The notes beneath the pieces are model-generated. The model had not been told where the DNA came from. It worked only from the letters and a program-made list of their open reading frames with translations, and searched no databases. Position numbers and translations under genes: made by a program. From NCBI GenBank assembly GCA_003427395.1, contig BFEA01001113.1:101102-137404 (forward strand): a stretch of 36,303 bases of DNA, given 5' to 3'. This DNA comes from Chara braunii (taxonomy: Eukaryota > Streptophyta > Charophyceae > Charales > Characeae). This document shows positions 20,594 through 30,181 of this stretch, piece by piece. The number at the start of each line of letters is the position of its first letter. Positions within the stretch are counted from its first letter, which is position 1.

Positions 20594-23094
20594 TTATTTG
20601 TGGGAAGACAGCGGTGAGCAATCTGCCACTGAAGAGACGTGATTTTAGTCGGTTTGCTCTTGTTGTCCTGAATCCATTGTATGGGGGATAGCAGCTGCCT
20701 GTTCACATTCAGGTGTCGCTGCCACCTATCAATTACTACATCCCGCAAGTTCCTTTTAACTCGTAGCATCTTATAAGTGGCTTTTACTGACAAGTTATTA
20801 ACTGCTTTTCGTTTGTTGTTTGTTGGTCTTGCCTTTTGTGAGGAGTTCCATTGCCATTCCATGGGGTCCAGGGGGAGCTTAGCTATTGGGACGTCCGGCC
20901 TGTATGCTCTGCGTTCATCCCCTTCCCCCAAGGTCCTGATCCGGTGGAGGGTCACCTTATCAATCCATTCACGAGGCGTCCTACTTCCTATTAGTTTTCC
21001 CCTTCCCCCCATCCTATACCAGTCTACAAGCACGTCATCCGGCCGCTCAAAGTGAACTTGCCCCACCTGATGAGGGTCCCCTTCCCTCGTTACCCAGTCC
21101 CCTTCCTGTATTTTCGGACCTCTACGTAAGATGGATCGCCAGGCTAGGGGGAACGCTTCTACAATCTCCCCCAGCGATTCCTCAATGTTACGGCAGTATC
21201 TCAGTTTTTCTTTCATTTGATCGAGGTTTTTCCAGTCTTTGTGTTCCCCATCCCAGAGATCGCCTACCCTCATTACCCCCCTTTTTACCCAGCCCTTCCA
21301 CAGGGGCTCCGAACTGCAAAAAAATTTGGCTTCGAGAGTTAGTAATCCAACAGTTTGGGGTTGCCTTATTACTTCCTCCCATCTTTCTGGGGCCGGGCGT
21401 TGCGGGAGGGGCAGAGCTCTCCATATCTTTATTATTCGAGGCCATAAATCATCCCTTGTCCCTTCCATGGTTTCTGCACCCCATGCTTTTCATGACACTT
21501 TCCAATAGCGGTCGTCCAACTAGCATAGAGGGTCTACCGATGGTGGGGCTTCCGATGCAAGTCGAGCAATTTATTCAAGGACCAATGGTCTCCAAACAAG
21601 TGGAAAAACCAGGATCAAATGCAGGATCCATTGCAGGCAAAGTGCTTGTACTTGAGTCACTAGATCTAGGATACCTAGGCCCCCATGGACTTTAGGTTGT
21701 ACCACCGAGTCCCAGGCCACCCGACTGATGGTCTTTGTGTTTTCGCTGTCACCCCGCCATAGGTAGGCAGCCACCTTTCTCTTTAGGGATTTTTGGGCCG
21801 GCCCACTTAGGGGCCACAAGACCGATTTGTACCATAGGGTGGCCAGCACTACGTTGTTAACAACTAAAGCCCTCCCAAAAAGTGATGTGTGTTTGTGGTT
21901 TTACTGGAGGAGCTTTTGGAGTGCAGGAGATGCGAGCCACTTATCATTCTCTGTCGGGCAGCCTTTTGCAGTCATTTTGACTCCCAGGACTCGAACAGGT
22001 TCGTCCAGATCCATGCACGTAATCCGGGGAACTTCCGGTGGGCGGCCTCCTTGTTGGTGAAGCCACCAGCCAAGCGTTTTTTGTCCCCAATTTACTGCCA
22101 TGTCCGATAGGGTACAAAAACGATCCATCATCCGCTGGATCTCTTCCATGTTGGAGGGTGAGGCATCGGCCATGATTGTCAGATCATCTGCAAACAGAGA
22201 GCATACGGGAATGACCTCTGCTGGAATGCCCGCGATTAGGATCCTCTGCAGGCTTTTACTGTGCCTAAGGTTAGCTAACAGGGCCTCCATGATGATAATG
22301 AAAAGGAATGGGGCTATGGGGTCCCCTTGTCGAACTAACCTCTGCAGTTTAATTTTTGGCGCCAGAGTGTCATATATCTGGACCCGAGTTGTCGCATTTT
22401 GGTGCAAGATTCTCACCCACTTTCGAAAGCAGGGGCCAAAATTCATCTTTTCGATGCATTTATCAAGAAAAATTCAGTCCACATGATCGTACGCTTTTTC
22501 AAAATCAATAAAAATGAAGGCAGCATTGCATCTGGACTGGTGTGAAACTTTGATTACTTCGTTGATTAGTAAGATGTTTTCCTGTATATTTTTATTCGTG
22601 ATAAACCCTGTCTGTGTCGGGTGTACTAGGTCTTCAATTACTCCGATCATCCTATTGGCCAGGGCTTTAGATAACATCTTGTAAACCACTGTCAGAAGAG
22701 TTATGGGTATGTAGTTACGGATGTTCATTTTATCTCCTTTTTTATATAGTAAGGACAACACCCCTTGCCCCAGCATCTCTCCCATGCTTCCACTATCCCA
22801 GATCTCCGTATAAAATTCCATGAGGTCGTTGTTAAGTACTGGCCACATGGTTTCCCAAAATTCCTTGGGAAAATCGTCTATTCCTGGCGTTTTCTCCTCT
22901 TCCATCTGTAGGAGCGCTGTCCATACTTCATCCTTGCTTAAGGGAAACTCCAGTTTGTCTCTCTGAGTTTGGGTAAGATTATTTTCCAAAGGGCGTAGGA
23001 AATCGTTGATTTCGTCCATACGGGAGGTCTCCCTTTCGCATGGAATCTGTGAGGAGAAAAACTCTTGGTAAAGGTTCTTGCTATTTTTACACAA
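20560..23094 (-). pseudogene. LINE ORF2 fragment: reverse transcriptase
   Basis: A single reading frame can be followed from 23094 to 20560, broken by five in-frame stops (near 22475, 21902, 21572, 21521 and 21491). RT motifs in order: LSLLYKKGDKMNIRNYIPIT (fingers), FIFIDFEKAYDHVD (motif A, catalytic Asp), RQGDPIAPFLFIIIMEAL (motif B) and SLFADDLTIMAD (motif C, the catalytic FADD). These are followed by KVHGGLGI, typical of the post-RT region of non-LTR elements. The stop at 22474-22476 is TGA where family members usually have Trp. Most damage is point mutation rather than deletion, so insertion may be of moderate age. Confidence 0.93.
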
Positions 23095-24227
23095 TGTGCC
23101 GTACTGGTGGCCACCTCCCCAGACCGGGGGTCCAGAAAGGCCTCTATAGCAGTTCGATGGGCTCTAATCGATGCGAGGCTAAACAATTGTGAGTCCATAG
23201 CTCCTTCGGTGGTCCACTTAGATAACTTGCCTCTGATTTTGATTCCTTGCCATCTGTGTTGGGCGTCTTGAAGAAGTTGGTTTTTGAGTTGTTGGATGGT
23301 AGCAATATGGTCATCCGAATTGTCCTGGTTAACCAGGTCATGAAGTTGTCTGTGAATATTTAATTCTTGCTGGTGACGTGAGCTTGCTACTAATTTAGAA
23401 TAATCTTTACTTTTTTTGGCTAAGAAAAATAGCCCATTCGTGAACCACCTTATTGTTGAGTTAAACTCGCCTTTCAGTCCTTGCCAATAGGCCCAGACAT
23501 CTTTCAGGAAGGCTTGGAAGTTTTGACTTTTAAGCAAGGAAATATTTAGTTTATAGTATCCTGGTCCTTGCTCCGTTTTTTTCCGAAACGAAAGGATTGC
23601 CCCGCATGTACAATGGTCGAGGCCTGGGTAGGGACTTTGTGGTAAGATTACCGCATATTGCAGAGCATTTTGGATCTCTTGTGAGATGAGTACCAGGTCA
23701 ATGCGAGATTTTGAATGCCTGGCCGGGTCATTTGTGCGAATACATGTGTAGGATCGGTCTGTCGGGTGGAGAAGCCAGAACGCATCCACCATTGTCAGGG
23801 TACTGCATAAATTTATTATGGTGTGCTCATCCTCCTCTACTTGGTGTGGGTAGGATGCACGGGGATTCCACCGGTCAAGCCATCTGTCGGGGGCTGCATT
23901 AAAGTCCCCTGCCATAATCAGGGGGATTCCGGGCGGGACCAGAGAGGCCAGGTGCTAAAAAAAAACCTTCCTTTCTGTTGCCGAATTGGGCGCATATATG
24001 CTAAAAATGCAAATCAGTTCTAATTCCAGCATCCCCAAGACCGAGACCCAGCGTCCATTTTCCTCATCCGCAGCCCAGTTAATCATTTCAAATCCCGACT
24101 CCGGTGGAATCCATATTCGGATGCAGAAATGAATGGGAATCATCTGAAATATCTCTTTCAAGTCTCCCGTGTCAAAATTGACATGCTGAGAATTGACATA
24201 CCGAACTGACAATGCAAGAGTAACCAA
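23092..24227 (-). pseudogene. LINE ORF2 fragment: apurinic endonuclease domain and linker
   Basis: One frame runs from 24227 to about 23092 with a single in-frame TAG (23957-23955). Endonuclease signatures appear in order: ICIFSIYAPNSATER, then MAGDFNAAPDRWLDR (the catalytic GDFN block), SKSRIDLVLIS and the LDHCTCGAIL block (the SDH motif, with S changed to L). This domain nicks target DNA for target-primed reverse transcription. The N-terminal catalytic part of the domain is absent because of 5' truncation. A frameshift near 23090 breaks the connection to the reverse transcriptase. Confidence 0.9.
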
Positions 24228-24310
24228 AGTTTATCGAAACTTTCGTCCTTGCAGTGTCTCGTTGTCTCAGTGCACTCTTTTCTTGTTTTCTGAAGTTGCT
24301 CTCTTATTGG

Positions 24311-24620
24311 ACGGTTGACCTTTTCTTTCCTTTCTTTGCAGTCATTGTAGGGACCAAGTCGGGGTCTCTGAAGATAAACTTAAGAAGTTTTGATTCTGAT
24401 ACCATATCATGAACTCTTGAGTCATCCATCCTTGATATTTCATAGAATTTGCCCTCTGCTTCTCCTATAATTTTGTAAGGACCGAGCCATGTGGGCTCTA
24501 ACCGTTTGGTCCACTTAGTCTCGAGAGAATTGTCAAATAACAGAACAACTTCGCCAACCTTTAGTTTCTCTTTTCTTATGTATCTCTTCTTTGTTCCATC
24601 TCTCTTGGTCTGATAATCGG
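24311..24620 (-). pseudogene. Gypsy 1 integrase C-terminal tail
   Basis: The minus-strand frame reads RYIRKEKLKVGEVVLLFDNS ... LEPTWLGPYKIIGEAEGKFY ... ESKLLKFIFRDPDLVP and ends at a TAA at about 24309-24311. The VGE-VVL and WLGPYKI blocks are the SH3-like C-terminal integrase module. It continues the core that breaks off near 25715; the two are separated by the hammerhead-bearing insertion. The LINE begins only about 75 bp further along the minus strand. Confidence 0.88.
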
Positions 24621-25035
24621 CTGATTGTCTTTCTCTCTCTCGGTTACCAGCTCGGACGTTCAGGACCCTTTTTGGTTCCGGGTTATCCGATCGGACAACT
24701 CCCCCGGCTGTCCGACCTGAGCCCGGTGCCCGGGTTGGTTAAAAAATTGGTGAACGGGTTTGTAGGGGTTTTGGACCTGCGGGGGTGGGATTTCAGGTAC
24801 GAAGTACCCCTGGGAAGGACTGGTTATTTTTGTGAGGCCGGTAGGGCCTCCAAAAATGAAAACAAAAGTGACCCACTCTGGGCCATCGGATCTAATAGAT
24901 CTACGGCCCATATCGGGCCAAATTGAAATCCGAATTGCGCATTGTACCACCGCGTGCAATTTTTGGACGTTGCCGAAATCGCGCGCCAATGGCCACCACC
25001 CGAGGCGTCCTCCAACCCCCGTGAAGGTGCGTACC

Positions 25036-25266
25036 CCCCTCCTCCTCCATGTCTCTCTCACCACTCTCCTCCTTCTCCTTTCCCTTCATCTTTTTTTCCT
25101 CCTCCTCCTCCTCCTCCTCATGTTCTTCCTCCTCCTAGTCCACCTCCTCCTCGTCATCGTCGTCCATCGCCACCGCCGTCCTCCTCCTCCTCCTCCTCCT
25201 CTTCGTCTTCCTCATCACCATCCTCCTTTTCCTCCTCCTCCTTTTTTTTTTTTTTTTTTTTTTTTT
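25036..25266. repeat. CTCCTC trinucleotide-like low-complexity tract ending in T-run
   Basis: Irregular CCTCCTC/TCTTC repeats run into a T23-24 homopolymer at the edge of the assembly gap. The Ser/Pro- or Lys/Arg-rich frames over it are compositional. Confidence 0.95.
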
Positions 25267-25415
25267 NNNNNNNNNNNNNNNNNNNNNNNNNNNNNNNNNN
25301 NNNNNNNNNNNNNNNNNNNNNNNNNNNNNNNNNNNNNNNNNNNNNNNNNNNNNNNNNNNNNNNNNNNNNNNNNNNNNNNNNNNNNNNNNNNNNNNNNNNN
25401 NNNNNNNNNNNNNNN
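25267..25415. other. Assembly gap (149 N)
   Basis: A run of 149 unknown bases flanked by long T homopolymers on both sides (about 25243-25266 and 25432-25452). Its true length may differ from 149. It lies inside the hammerhead-bearing insertion. Confidence 1.
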
Positions 25416-25596
25416 CACCGTTCCTCCCACCTTTTTTTTTTTTTTTTTTTTTAATGAATGACTCCGACTGCTCCTCCTCTTCATTCTTCTCTTCTTCGTC
25501 GTCATCCTCCTCCATGTGTGTGTGCATGAGTGTGTGAATACTTTTTTTTTTTTTTTTGTCATATTCGTTATACAGTAAAAAAAAACATGACTGTAC

Positions 25597-25653
25597 CAGA
25601 CTGTTTCGTCGGACTTTCACCGACTCATCAGGAGGTTGAACCCCGACAATCTG
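25597..25653 (-). ncRNA. Hammerhead self-cleaving ribozyme (type III)
   Basis: On the minus strand all conserved core parts are present in order. Stem III 5' strand CAGATTG (25653-25647). Cleavage triplet GTC, with cut after 25645. Stem I GGGG/CCTC with loop TTCAA. Core CTGATGA (25631-25625). Stem II GTCGG/CCGAC with loop TGAAAGT. Core GAAA (25607-25604). Stem III 3' strand CAGTCTG (25603-25597). Stem III pairs over 7 bp (one G-T) and stem II over 5 bp; stem I over 4 bp (one G-T). Stem III is the open end, so it is type III, the topology of viroid-like RNAs and plant retrozymes. Nothing in the core is mutated, so cleavage activity is expected, though not demonstrated. Confidence 0.92.
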
Positions 25654-25714
25654 CCCATGATGCATTTGACTGATGGATAAGGACTCACCACATCGCCCAG
25701 ATCCACCTCTAATA

Positions 25715-26560
25715 TTTGTCTCATTCTGACCTGAAGAAGCTCTGAAATAGAATATTCTCTGTCACTCTCTTGACTCGTCCATGTTTTAACTATACTCTCA
25801 ATAGGCAAAGTAGCATACTGACCATACCACAGAGTGAATGAAGCATAATCAGTGGTTCTCTTGATAGTGATGTTGTCTACATAGACTGCAAGTCTTAATT
25901 ATTTCAGCCAGTTACTAAGATTCTCTTCACACCATTTACCCAAGGAATCTTCCAGAGTTATGTGACCTCCCTCGACTGGTGCGTTTGCTTGAGGATGGTA
26001 AGTAATTACATATCGAATTTTGACGCCCAATCTGAGAGTGTTTTTTTTTACAATCTCATTTCTGAATTCAGATCCTCTGTTTGAAATAAACTCTCCGATG
26101 AAGAGATATCTGAGATAGACCTCCTCTATCTAGTCAGCCACTTGCTCGACTGTCTTCCTCTTCAGAGTCTTTGCCTCAACATATAAAAAAAAAATATCTC
26201 TCATATCCAATATGTACCTCATACCACCTTTGCCTAGGGGCATGGTGATGAGATCCAAGTGAGATCGACTGCCTGGTTCTACCAGATAGTAGGAAATGAA
26301 GGTTCAATCATCCTCGTTGTCGACCTCTTCTGACCTAACACATATGACTTACAAAATATGTAAATCATGTCTCTCATGCCAGACCACAAGCAGAGTTTAA
26401 CTGTCTTAGAGTAAGGTACTTCAGCAACTCTATGACCACCAGCAACTCCTTCGTGTAGAACAACAATTATTTCTAACTTCAGTTATTTCCCACAAACAAC
26501 TCTTAGAGGAGGCAAACCTCCCTTGCCATCCACGAAGAGATGACCTCTCTACAGACTGAA
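25715..26560 (-). pseudogene. Gypsy 1 integrase: zinc-binding and catalytic core
   Basis: The N-terminal zinc-binding region reads LHEGVAGGHRVAEV ... FCKSYVLGQ: the His pair and first Cys are present but the second Cys is replaced. The catalytic core follows: DLITMPLGKGG (first Asp), then ISNRGSEF, where family members have a catalytic Asp and this copy has Asn, then YHPQANAPVEGGH (region of the third acidic residue). Stops interrupt it. The end of the core (FTLWYGQYATLPIESIVKTW and ELLQVRMRQILE) is clear, and the frame is then lost at the foreign insertion near 25714. Confidence 0.85.
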
Positions 26561-26876
26561 CTTCTTTCTTGAGTTTCTGCAGTAGTATTCCTTTAACTGT
26601 TCTCTTTCCATCTTCTTTCCAACCTCTTCTTTATTCTTTGATCCAAAAAAAATTCATATTTCATGGACAGCAACAACTGTTGCATCAACTCTGGCATACC
26701 AATCGTTTTGTTCTTCCTCTTCTTCTTTTTCAAAAATTAATTCATAAACATAAGCATCATGATCTTCTTCCCAGTTGTCTCTCTCTTCAGGTCATAAACT
26801 CCACTTATAGGAACTTGGAGCCTTAGTTTAAAATCAAACGTCCAGATGAAGGCAATCCACCTACTTACTGTTGGAT

Positions 26877-27842
26877 CTATCGTTGATGTTTTTTTATAGC
26901 ACCAATCATAGCAGATGCATCAGTCCCCAGGATAAACCTCCTTCCAAGTACGTAGTGTCTGAAGCACTTGAGACAATGAATAATTGTCAGTAACTCTTTT
27001 ATGAATTGGGTGTAGCCTCTTTCTGTAGAGTTAAGAGTTCTACTCTCAAATCTTAAAGGTTTCCCTTTCTCATTCTCATCTTTGTGAATAGGTACACCAC
27101 TAAAAGTTACTGACCCTCCATCTGACTCGATAATGAAGGGTCTTCCCTCTTCATCATCATAGAAAGACACTCTCAGCACCACACCTCCATCCTTTAATTT
27201 TTCTTGTAATGTCTCTGCAGCAATCTGTTTTTTCTCAGTCCATGATAAGTCATCATTTTGTTTTACCATCTCTTTTAGAGGCTCTGGAAGGGTAGCAAAA
27301 TGAGGAATAAAAATCCTCCAGAATCCACAGACACCTAAGAAGTTTATGACATTTGTCACTCGCTTGAGGGGTAGAGGTTATTTCAAGATCTTGTCTATTT
27401 TCCTTGGGTCATGACTCCTACCCTTGGAGAAACATCTAAAGCCCAAGATGGTTACTTCTGCTTGAAACAGAAGCGACTTTGGCTCACTGGCAGTCAAATT
27501 ATATTTCTGAAGTTTTCTTAGGATCAACTTCACCCCTTCCTCATGCTTCAGACAACCTTCCTGACTCCATCAACGGCCAAAGTCTCGTCTCTTACTATGG
27601 GTCCTTTCACAGGGTTGTCATCAATATAGGGGTTGGTTATCGCAAGGGAAATATCCTATATGACTTCGATCATATCCCTTTGAACCACTGTTACACCATC
27701 GGTCCAACCTTGAAGTACCACGCACATTTGAATGAGCCCTCTTGGTGTATGCATGTCACTGCATGGCAGTCATTGGTCGACTAGTGGGATCAATGGAAAA
27801 CTGATCGTAGCCAGAATATAAATCAATTAAAGAATAAATATG
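26877..27842 (-). pseudogene. Gypsy 1 reverse transcriptase and RNase H
   Basis: Across several frames the minus strand gives FSLIDLYSGYDQF then RPMTAM (RT motif A region), GWTDGVTVVQRDMIEV, and PYIDDNPVKGP (motif C, YIDD) at about 27610-27636. Next come KLQKYNLTASEPKSLLFQAE and ILGFRCFSKGR, a TAA at 27378-27380, then NFLGVCGFWRIFIPHFATLP (RT thumb/connection). RNase H is represented by PFIIESDGG, LNSTERGYTQFIKELLTIIH and FILGTDASAMIGAIKK. Frameshifts between motif A and motif C destroy the RT. Confidence 0.9.
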
Positions 27843-28452
27843 TGACGGGGTTGGGGCAAGCAGCGAGGTCAGGGAAGAAAGAGGGAGGGAGTGAGAGCAC
27901 ACACACACACTCACTCAACTCGACACGGACTCGACACGACTCGACGAACGCAGACACAAATGGGCAAAGTCGCAATCTTGATTCCGAACACAATTCGTAG
28001 CAGGTTACCGTAAAGCATAAGTACTGAGGCCGAGAACTGGATGTCCGAACTCAGCTCGACTCCAGTCTTAAGTACCGGAATCAAGTTGAGTTAGAGGGCA
28101 GAAGTGCAATTTGCCTCGAGGCTGAACTAAAAATCGAAGGTCTGAGCCTGGGCGCCAGAATACCGGATGACGCCAAGTATCGAAATCCGAAAGTGCCAGA
28201 GGCGGAATTTGAGAACGGGTGTCAACTGCAGAGGGCGCCAAAAGTCAGGAACCGTGATCAGAGACTCAAAAAAAATGGAATAGAAGTCTGGCGGGTGGTA
28301 ACCCGCGGACGAGGGATCGAGCCCTGGCTGAGTCCGTAACACTATCCCCTCCCTCTAGAAGGCAACGTCCTGGCTGCCAAAGATCCAATGAACAACTGTG
28401 AAGGACGTGACGAGGTCGATCACTGGTCAGGCAAGGAAAGAGGAAGTAATGC
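27843..28452. other. Spacer beside gypsy 1
   Basis: Starts at the break in gypsy 1. It contains a short (AC)n run (27898-27910), CGACTCGACACG-type repeats and, at 28310-28322, a box-B-like word GGATCGAGCCC without a suitably spaced box A. No coding region. Confidence 0.4.
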
Positions 28453-28622
28453 AAGTAGCAGTGTAATCCTATGGAAGTTCTACAGGGGTGAGGGAATCAA
28501 TGCTCAAGTAACATGGTAATCCTAGTGAGGTTCTACAGGGATGAGGGAATCAATGCTCAAGTAACAAGGTAATGTTATTGAGGTTCTACCAGTAACAGGG
28601 AGTCATATTGGTGTTCTACAAG
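28453..28622. repeat. 53-bp tandem repeat, about 3 copies
   Basis: GTAATCCT or GTAATGTT starts at 28463, 28516 and 28569, exactly 53 bp apart. Shared blocks are GGTTCTACAGGG, TGAGGGAATCAATGCTC and AAGTAACA. The last copy is diverged and ends near GTTCTACAAGG. Confidence 0.9.
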
Positions 28623-28739
28623 GTTATAGGTTGTCTTGTTTGATAAAAAATAAAAATAAAAATTGTTTATTCAATGCTAAAGTGCTTTGGTGTCTGAGGA
28701 GTCTGGAAAAACAACCTCTCAGGTCTGTAACAAAGTGTA

Positions 28740-29075
28740 TCAAGCGAAAAGAAATGAAAAGAAAAAAAAAAGTATTGAGGAAAATCTTGGAGGGTGTCGT
28801 AGAAGTGGCGGTGAGGAAGCAGTCTTCAACAGTTTTGTGATGTAGACGGCGAGGGTTTCAGCTTGGTTGTTCAGTAGCAGGTTGCGTAAGATACATGATC
28901 TGATGATGAGGTCTGATCCGGATAGCAGGTCGCAGACTGATCTAGATGTCCATGTCAGAGGTGTTGCTCCAGAAGTCTGCGAGTCCAAGGTGCCGACCAA
29001 AGGGAACAGCATGGTGGCCAACCAGTTATCTTGTCTCCTCGTACTGAGCTGCAACATTCCATCGTCCTCGTGCAC
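28740..29075 (-). CDS. Unrecognised open reading frame downstream of gypsy 2
   Basis: A minus-strand frame of 111 codons with a protein-like middle (LSGSDLIIRSCILRNLLLNN, AVYITKLLKTASSPPLLRHP) and a Phe-rich end over an A/T tract. It lies 3' of the second gypsy element in the same orientation, with no recognised domain. It could be element 3' sequence, an unrelated gene fragment or chance. Confidence 0.2.
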   Translation of the reverse strand: MHEDDGMLQLSTRRQDNWLATMLFPLVGTLDSQTSGATPLTWTSRSVCDLLSGSDLIIRSCILRNLLLNNQAETLAVYITKLLKTASSPPLLRHPPRFSSILFFFFSFLFA

Positions 29076-29320
29076 GTACCATTAGATCCATTATCGTCTG
29101 CAACGCGCAGGGGCCACATAGAGAGCTTGGACAAGAGAGACAAGGATGTGGCAGAGGACAAATGGGAGAATGGGGCAAGGCGAAGTCAAGGGCGGATCAA
29201 ACAAGAGGGGGGTGTTCAAGAGGCAAGGGCTTTGTTGGGTACAGGGGTATGTGTAGAGCAGGAATGCGGGGTTTTGGCGGGGTTCATGTAAAGGTTTAGG
29301 GTTTAAGTTATATTTTGTAT

Positions 29321-30181
29321 CTAGGATATAGGGTGAACATGATCATAAGCACGAAAAAGTTTCAAAGCATTCTTAAGGTTAGGAAGAGGTTCCCATATAG
29401 ATTTTTCGTCAAGGTATCCAGTCCATTTAGCTTTATATTATGTGATTTATTCCGGATGGTCTAATACTTGTATGGTTCGTCGACCTATGATGGATTCTAC
29501 TACAAATTTTGTGCCTGTGGGGAACATGATCGGTGGAGGTCTAGGATATGGGCGGTCAACGAATTGGGGTGGGGATTCATAGTATTCTTTTAGGTATTCC
29601 ACGTGGAAGACGAGGTGGACGCGCCTCATGTCAGGCGAAGGTTGGAGTTCGTAGTTGATGGGGGAGGTTTGTTCAATGACGGGGAAGGGTCCGAGCCACT
29701 TGTTCGAGAGTTTCTTGGACAAGCCGTGTTCGGGTTCAAAGCGTTTGGTGGAGAGCCAGACTTTGTCCCCTACTTTAAATAACACGTCACGTCTGTGTTT
29801 GTTGGTCTTGTTGGTTTGTTGTTCTTGTATTCGTTCAAGGGCTTCGGTAGCTTCTCTGAGGAGTCTGTTCATTGTTGTTACCCATTCATTAAGAGAAGGG
29901 CAGGGGGTGGAGGGGTTGGGTTGCGAGGGGAGCAGGAAGTCTGAGGGCAAGCGCGGATGATAGCCAAGGTCGAGGTAGAATGGAGTGATGCTAGCAGAAG
30001 GACAAACAACATTGTTGTAGGTAATCTCGACGGCAGTGAGCAACCGATCCCAATCATGTTGATGTTGATGACAATACTTCCTCAGGATTTTTTGGAGAGT
30101 ATCGTTCATCTTCTCGGTTTATCCATTGGTCTGTGGGTGGAATGCAGTGCCATACTTGAGTGTGGTTCCGTTGTCAGCCCG
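29321..30181 (-). pseudogene. Ty3/gypsy element 2: integrase C-terminal half with chromodomain
   Basis: The minus strand begins abruptly at LKYGTAFHPQTNG, the end of the integrase core. A TAA follows where family members have Gln, then TEKMNDTLQKIL, WDRLLTAVEITYNNV and FYLDLGYHPRLPSDFLL. A linker and KVGDKVWLSTKRF, KLSNKWLGPFPVIEQ follow. A chromodomain comes next: FVVESIIGRRTIQVLDHPE, two in-frame TAA codons (29449-29447 and 29440-29438), then KWTGYLDEKSIWEPLPNLKN and a terminal TAG at 29323-29321. The chromodomain (usually a histone-mark reader steering insertion) places it in the chromovirus group. RT, RNase H and LTRs are absent. Confidence 0.92.

Larger units (their letters stand above)
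19488..24235 (-). mobile_element. 5'-truncated L1-type LINE retrotransposon
   Basis: Reading on the minus strand: an apurinic-endonuclease domain, reverse transcriptase, a long C-terminal region with a Cys/His zinc-binding motif, a ~510-bp 3' untranslated region and a ~49-bp A-rich tail (T-run on the plus strand, 19488-19536). The order EN-RT-zinc finger and the absence of an RNase H domain fit plant L1-type elements. The 5' end is cut inside the endonuclease domain near 24235, directly beside the gypsy tail. ORF1 is missing. The coding region carries several stops and frameshifts, so it is inactive. No clear target-site duplication was found by eye. Confidence 0.92.
24621..25714 (-). mobile_element. 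Insertion carrying a hammerhead ribozyme
   Basis: About 1.1 kb of sequence unrelated to gypsy interrupts the integrase tail. Read on the minus strand it begins near GTGGATCTGGGCGATGTGG, carries the hammerhead about 60 bp inside, then several A/T homopolymers, a GAGGAGGA-rich tract with the assembly gap, and finally a GC-mixed 400 bp ending near GAGCTGGTAACC. No protein is encoded. Known plant retrozymes are non-autonomous LTR elements with type III hammerheads in each LTR. Here only one hammerhead and no LTR pair is visible, so the class is unresolved. Boundaries are accurate only to a few bases; no clean target duplication was seen. Confidence 0.7.
24311..27842 (-). mobile_element. Ty3/gypsy element 1 (pol remnant, interrupted)
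   Basis: Fragments of one polyprotein are collinear on the minus strand: reverse transcriptase (27842-27360), RT connection and RNase H (27359-26877), zinc-binding pre-integrase and integrase core (about 26560-25860), integrase C-terminal region (25860-25715, resuming at about 24620-24311). The order RT-RNase H-integrase identifies Ty3/gypsy. Gag, protease and both LTRs are not seen; the 5' side is cut at about 27842. An unrelated ~1.1 kb insertion splits the integrase tail. Stops and frameshifts make it inactive. Confidence 0.9.

Noticed and set aside
24235-24300. Second hammerhead (GGACGAAAG on the minus strand)
   Set aside because: The upstream sequence reads CTGAGACAACG rather than CTGATGA, and no stem II can be formed with it.
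24390-24406. Retrotransposon primer-binding site (TGGTATCAGAATC, minus)
   Set aside because: Resembles the initiator-tRNA primer site, but it lies within the integrase C-terminal coding frame at the wrong end of the element.
25135-25665. Lys/Arg-rich frames spanning the N gap
   Set aside because: They read through homopolymers and unknown bases, so are not interpretable as genes.
28865-28930. Hammerhead candidate around CTGATGATGAGG
   Set aside because: No GAAA core or pairing stem II follows the CTGATGA.
29295-29312. Telomeric repeat (TTTAGGG)
   Set aside because: Only about one and a half units (GGTTTAGGGTTTAAG), too short to mean a telomere or interstitial telomeric array.
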